Source: Accumulibacter sp. (GTDB lineage Bacteria > Pseudomonadota > Gammaproteobacteria > Burkholderiales > Rhodocyclaceae). From it: a DNA stretch of 12,551 nt. The notes beneath the pieces are model-generated. The model was not told the origin of the DNA. It was given only the letters and a program-made list of their open reading frames with translations, and did no database searches. A program made the position numbers and the translations under genes. Positions 9,448 through 12,551 of this stretch are shown here, in pieces (position 1 is the stretch's first letter; each line of letters opens with the position of its first letter). The DNA is taken from contig JAISQQ010000350.1 in assembly GCA_031274075.1 (NCBI GenBank), positions 1 to 12,551 on the forward strand, written 5' to 3'.

Positions 9448-10365
9448 ATGACACTCACCGAACTTCGCTACATCGTCAGCTTGGCGCGCGAGCGCCACTT
9501 CGGACGCGCGGCGGAGAAATGCCACGTCAGCCAGCCGACGCTCTCGGTGGCGCTGAAAAAGGTCGAGTCGCGGCTAGGCGTCACGCTGTTCGAAAGAACG
9601 CCCGCCGATGTTCACCCGACTCCGATCGGCGAGAAGATCGCCTTGCAGGCCGAGCGCGTGCTCCAGGAGGCCGAGCGCCTCAAGGACATTGCCGGACAGG
9701 GCAAGGATCCGCTGATCGGGCCCTTGCGCGTCGGGGTCATTTATACGATCGCGCCGTATCTCCTGCCCCGGCTCATCCCGGCTTTGCACGTGCATGCGCC
9801 GCGGATGCCCTTGTTCCTCAGCGAGAATTTCACGGTCAATCTGGGCGAGCAGTTGCGGCGCGGCGAGTTGGACGTGATCATCATCGCGCTTCCTTTCGAA
9901 GAACCCGGAATCGTCGTCCGGCCGCTCTATGACGAGCCATTCTGCGTGGCCCTGCCCAACGGTCATCCCTTGGCGGCCAACAAGACGATATCCAGCGCGC
10001 AGGTCGCCGCCGAAAACCTGCTGCTGTTGGGAAAAGGGAATTGTTTTCGCGACCAGGTGATCGAGGCCTGCCCGAAGCTTTCGCAGCCCGGCGGAATGGA
10101 AGGCGCGCTTGAGGGAAGTTCTCTGGAGACGGTCAGGCACATGGTCGCCAGCGGCGCCGGAATTTCGGTCGTTCCGATATCGGCGGCAAAGTCGTGGCCG
10201 CTGAGTCCGGATCTGCTGCAAATACGCCGCTTTTCCGCGCCGCAGCCAATGCGGCGGGTGGGGCTGGCCTGGCGAGTCACTTTCCCTCGCCCGCAAGTGA
10301 TCGACGTCCTGCACGCGGCGATCGAGGATTCGCCGCCGTTCGGCGCGCTCAAGATTCGAAGATGA
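9448..10365 (+). CDS. oxyR: LysR-family peroxide-sensing regulator, OxyR type
   Basis: OxyR activates antioxidant genes when hydrogen peroxide drives formation of a disulfide in its sensor domain. The 305-residue product (E. coli OxyR: 305) has the N-terminal winged helix-turn-helix (HFGRAAEKCHVSQPTLS, residues 17-33) and a LysR substrate-binding domain with the OxyR-type blocks GVIYTIAPYLLP and SLETVRHMVASGAGIS. Numbering matches E. coli OxyR over the key sites: Cys199 and Cys208 are present, as are Thr100, Thr129 and Asp202. Residue 198, usually His, is Asn (GKGNCFRDQ). The ATG at 9448 gives the standard N-terminus, but no clear ribosome-binding site precedes it. It lies 111 bases after gyrB and converges on topB. 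The paired cysteines make OxyR much more likely than another LysR regulator. Confidence 0.9.
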   Translation: MTLTELRYIVSLARERHFGRAAEKCHVSQPTLSVALKKVESRLGVTLFERTPADVHPTPIGEKIALQAERVLQEAERLKDIAGQGKDPLIGPLRVGVIYTIAPYLLPRLIPALHVHAPRMPLFLSENFTVNLGEQLRRGELDVIIIALPFEEPGIVVRPLYDEPFCVALPNGHPLAANKTISSAQVAAENLLLLGKGNCFRDQVIEACPKLSQPGGMEGALEGSSLETVRHMVASGAGISVVPISAAKSWPLSPDLLQIRRFSAPQPMRRVGLAWRVTFPRPQVIDVLHAAIEDSPPFGALKIRR

Positions 10366-10382
10366 TCCCGTGCCCTCTCGCG

Positions 10383-10398
10383 TGTTTCACGTGGAACA
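10383..10398 (+). promoter_or_regulatory. parS centromere site (copy 2), oxyR-topB gap
   Basis: TGTTTCACGTGGAACA is identical to the site at 6837 and also shares the following C. It sits in the 51-base gap between the convergent oxyR and topB stops, with no promoter expected there. Exact reuse of a 16-base motif in two intergenic gaps 3.5 kb apart near the origin strongly supports ParB binding. In RNA the same bases could also form a short stem, but the repetition favours parS. Confidence 0.88.
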
Positions 10399-10416
10399 CA
10401 CGGACGCCGCAAATCA

Positions 10417-12551
10417 TCACGAAGTCTCGACTTCAGTCTTTTTTGCCGACGCTTTCTGGCGCGGAGCCGTAGCCGACTTTTTCGCGGCGGGTTTTTGCCT
10501 GGCCTCCCTTTTTTCGAACTCGAAGCCCACCTTGCCGTCGGCGCCGCGGACGAGGAACGCCGAAAACTTGCGCCGTGTCCGGGCCGACACGAATCCGGTC
10601 AATAAATCCGTCCGGCCGGTAGCCAGCAGCTTCGTCATCTGCGCGGGCTCCACGGGCTGCTGGAGAATGAGCTTGCCGGAACGGAAGTCGCAAGTCCTGG
10701 CGCCGCCGACCGCCTTTTCGCAGACGTAAGCCATGCCGTGCTCGAATACGCGGGACGCGCATTTCGGGCAGCTGCCCAAGGCTTCCCGCTGCGAGAAATC
10801 GACTTCATCGCCCCCGCTCTCCTCCTTCGACTGCTGATCGAAGACGAATTCGGGTTGCAGGTTTTCGTTGAGCCGGATGATGGCATCGAAGGGGCGTCCC
10901 AGCTTGTTGCGAAAGCCGGTCAAGGGCCCGATGCGCTTTTCGGCCAGCAATTGCTCGACTTCCGCCGCCTCGTATTGACGTCCGGCAACGATTTTCCACA
11001 ACGAAAAATCGCAGCCCTGGCACTGGAACTTCTTGTAGGTTTCCCTGATCCTGCCGCCGCATTTCGGGCAAGGCGTCGCCAGCTCGCCAAAATCCCCTGG
11101 GATGGTGTCGTTGTCGTAACTTTTGGCGCGATCGACGATGTGCTGCGTCATGGCGGCGATTTCCTTCATGAAATCGTCGCGGGACAATTCGCCGCGCTCC
11201 ATGCGCGCCAGCCGGTATTCCCATTCGCCCGTCAATTCCGGCGCCGTCAATTCGGGGATGCCAAGCCCGTTCAGCAGCGTCATCAGCGAAAAGGCCTTGG
11301 CCGTCGGCTGGAGTTCCCTCGCTTCGCGCTGCAGGTACTGCTCGCCGATCAGGTTTTCGATGATCTGCGCGCGCGTCGCCGGCGTGCCCAGGCCACGCCC
11401 AGCCATCGCCGCCTTCAACTCTTCGTCGTCGACCATTTTCCCCGCGCCTTCCATCGCCGACAGCAGCGTCGCCTCGGAGTAGCGCGCCGGCGGACGGGTT
11501 TGCGTGGCGTTGAGCGCGATCTCCCCGGCGACGACTTTTTCCCCGGACTCGACGGCGACCAGGCTGCCCTCCTCGCCTTCCTGGCTTTCGCGGCCGTAAA
11601 CGGCGAGCCAGCCGGGCTTGACCAGCACCTTGCCCTCGGTCTTGAACGGCTCTTCCTCGACGCGCGTGACGCGCGTGCTGACCAGATATTCCGCCGCGGG
11701 ATAGAACACCGCCAGGAAACGCTTGACGACCAGGTCATAAAGCTTCTGTTCCGGCTCGGACAGGTGCCTTGGCGCCTGCAGCGTCGGGATGATCGCGAAG
11801 TGGTCGGAAATCTTGGCGTTGTTGAATATGCGCTTGTTCGGCGCCACCCAGTTGCCGGCGAGAATCTGATGGGCGAAAACGGAATAACGCGACAACAAGG
11901 CCTCGTCGTGACCTTTTTCGCCGCCCTCGCCGCTCAACATGTGCAAGGTCTTCTTGACGCTGCCGAGGTAGTCTTCGGGAAGCGCGCGCGAATCGGTGCG
12001 CGGATAGGTCAATACCTTGTGTTTCTCGTAAAGCGCCTGCGCCAGCCCGAGCGTGTTCTTCGCCGAAAATCCGAAGCGGCCGTTGGCCTCGCGCTGCAGG
12101 CTGGTCAAGTCGTACAGCAAGGGCGAGAGCTGCGTCGTCGGCTTGACCTCCTCGCTGACTACGCCTTCTTTTCCGACGCATTTGGCTTGCAGCGACTTGG
12201 CGCGCGTTTCGTCCCAGATCCGCTCCGGGCGCAGATGTTCATCTTCCTCGCTCTTGCCTTTGGAGAATTTCTCGTCGAACCAGCGTCCGCGATATTCGCC
12301 TTCCCGGCAGGTGAAAACGGCTTCCAGTTCCCAGTAGGGCCGGGGCTTGAACTTCCTGATCCGGTCCTCGCGATCGACGATCAGGGCCAGCGTCGGCGTC
12401 TGGACGCGGCCGACAGTGGTCAGATGAAAACCGCCGGTCTTCGAATTGAAGGCGGTCATCGCCCGCGTGCCGTTGATTCCGACCAGCCAGTCCGACTCGG
12501 AGCGGCAGACCGCGGCGTTGGCCAGCCCGCGCATCTCGCTGCCCGCGCGCA
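10417..12551 (-). CDS. topB: DNA topoisomerase III (type IA), N-terminus outside window
   Basis: Type IA topoisomerases cut and pass single DNA strands; topoisomerase III mainly resolves replication and recombination intermediates. The window holds the last 710 residues. The frame is open to the right edge, so the start and the N-terminal TOPRIM domain are missing. Visible are the core motif DWLVGINGTRAMTAFNS, TTVGRVQTPTLALIVDRE, and the catalytic tyrosine in LTYPRTDSRALP (Tyr codon 12006-12004). GLGTPATRAQIIENL follows. The C-terminal part has one four-cysteine ribbon (CPKC and CQGC, 11070-11011) and a second Cys cluster (CPKC with two later Cys, 10770-10690), ending in a Lys/Ala-rich basic tail. 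The long form with zinc ribbons resembles betaproteobacterial TopB rather than the shorter E. coli enzyme. TopA is less likely because the core motifs are of TopB style. Confidence 0.92.
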   Translation of the reverse strand, partial: RAGSEMRGLANAAVCRSESDWLVGINGTRAMTAFNSKTGGFHLTTVGRVQTPTLALIVDREDRIRKFKPRPYWELEAVFTCREGEYRGRWFDEKFSKGKSEEDEHLRPERIWDETRAKSLQAKCVGKEGVVSEEVKPTTQLSPLLYDLTSLQREANGRFGFSAKNTLGLAQALYEKHKVLTYPRTDSRALPEDYLGSVKKTLHMLSGEGGEKGHDEALLSRYSVFAHQILAGNWVAPNKRIFNNAKISDHFAIIPTLQAPRHLSEPEQKLYDLVVKRFLAVFYPAAEYLVSTRVTRVEEEPFKTEGKVLVKPGWLAVYGRESQEGEEGSLVAVESGEKVVAGEIALNATQTRPPARYSEATLLSAMEGAGKMVDDEELKAAMAGRGLGTPATRAQIIENLIGEQYLQREARELQPTAKAFSLMTLLNGLGIPELTAPELTGEWEYRLARMERGELSRDDFMKEIAAMTQHIVDRAKSYDNDTIPGDFGELATPCPKCGGRIRETYKKFQCQGCDFSLWKIVAGRQYEAAEVEQLLAEKRIGPLTGFRNKLGRPFDAIIRLNENLQPEFVFDQQSKEESGGDEVDFSQREALGSCPKCASRVFEHGMAYVCEKAVGGARTCDFRSGKLILQQPVEPAQMTKLLATGRTDLLTGFVSARTRRKFSAFLVRGADGKVGFEFEKREARQKPAAKKSATAPRQKASAKKTEVETS

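Noticed and set aside
9787..9792. CACGTG core in oxyR as a parS
   Set aside because: Arms do not match; coding sequence explains it.
10992..11000. TTTTCCACA in topB as a DnaA box
   Set aside because: An isolated one-mismatch match inside a gene with no neighbours; expected by chance.

Overview
This window is a chromosomal replication-origin neighbourhood from a GC-rich betaproteobacterium. The order mnmE-yidC-yidD-rnpA-rpmH | dnaA-dnaN-gyrB without recF, a long topoisomerase III with C-terminal zinc ribbons, and the style of the DnaA, OxyR and YidC sequences all fit Betaproteobacteria. Rhodocyclales is my best guess from sequence feel alone and was not tested.

Left half, leftward genes (1-3749): rpmH (ribosomal protein L34), rnpA (RNase P protein), yidD (membrane-insertion helper), yidC (membrane insertase) and mnmE (tRNA-modifying GTPase, cut by the window edge) form one tightly packed operon. 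Junctions are a TTGA overlap, an ATGA overlap, a 27-base gap and a 35-base overlap. A perfect TTGACA -35 box lies upstream of rpmH. rpmH is only 44 codons. A perfect 24-base palindrome sits just after the rpmH stop, inside the first codons of rnpA.

Centre (3750-5697): a 345-base divergent region separates rpmH from dnaA and holds the rpmH promoter, one perfect DnaA box and a possible dnaA promoter whose -35 overlaps that box. After dnaA, a 208-base gap before dnaN holds a second perfect DnaA box, two one-mismatch boxes, two weaker ones and AT-rich stretches. This gap is the better candidate for the unwinding origin.

Right half (5698-12551): dnaN (sliding clamp) and gyrB (gyrase B) read rightward. 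They are followed by an oxyR-type peroxide-sensing LysR regulator and, convergent with it, a topB-type topoisomerase III that runs off the right edge. Two identical 16-base parS centromere sites (TGTTTCACGTGGAACA) lie in the dnaN-gyrB gap and in the oxyR-topB gap, so this region is probably where ParB loads for origin segregation.

The window is mostly conserved housekeeping sequence, and I see no mobile element, CRISPR array, tRNA or rRNA. The points most worth a second look are the parS pair, the OxyR with Asn in place of His198 next to an otherwise intact sensing site, DnaA boxes on both sides of dnaA, and the palindrome at the rpmH/rnpA junction.
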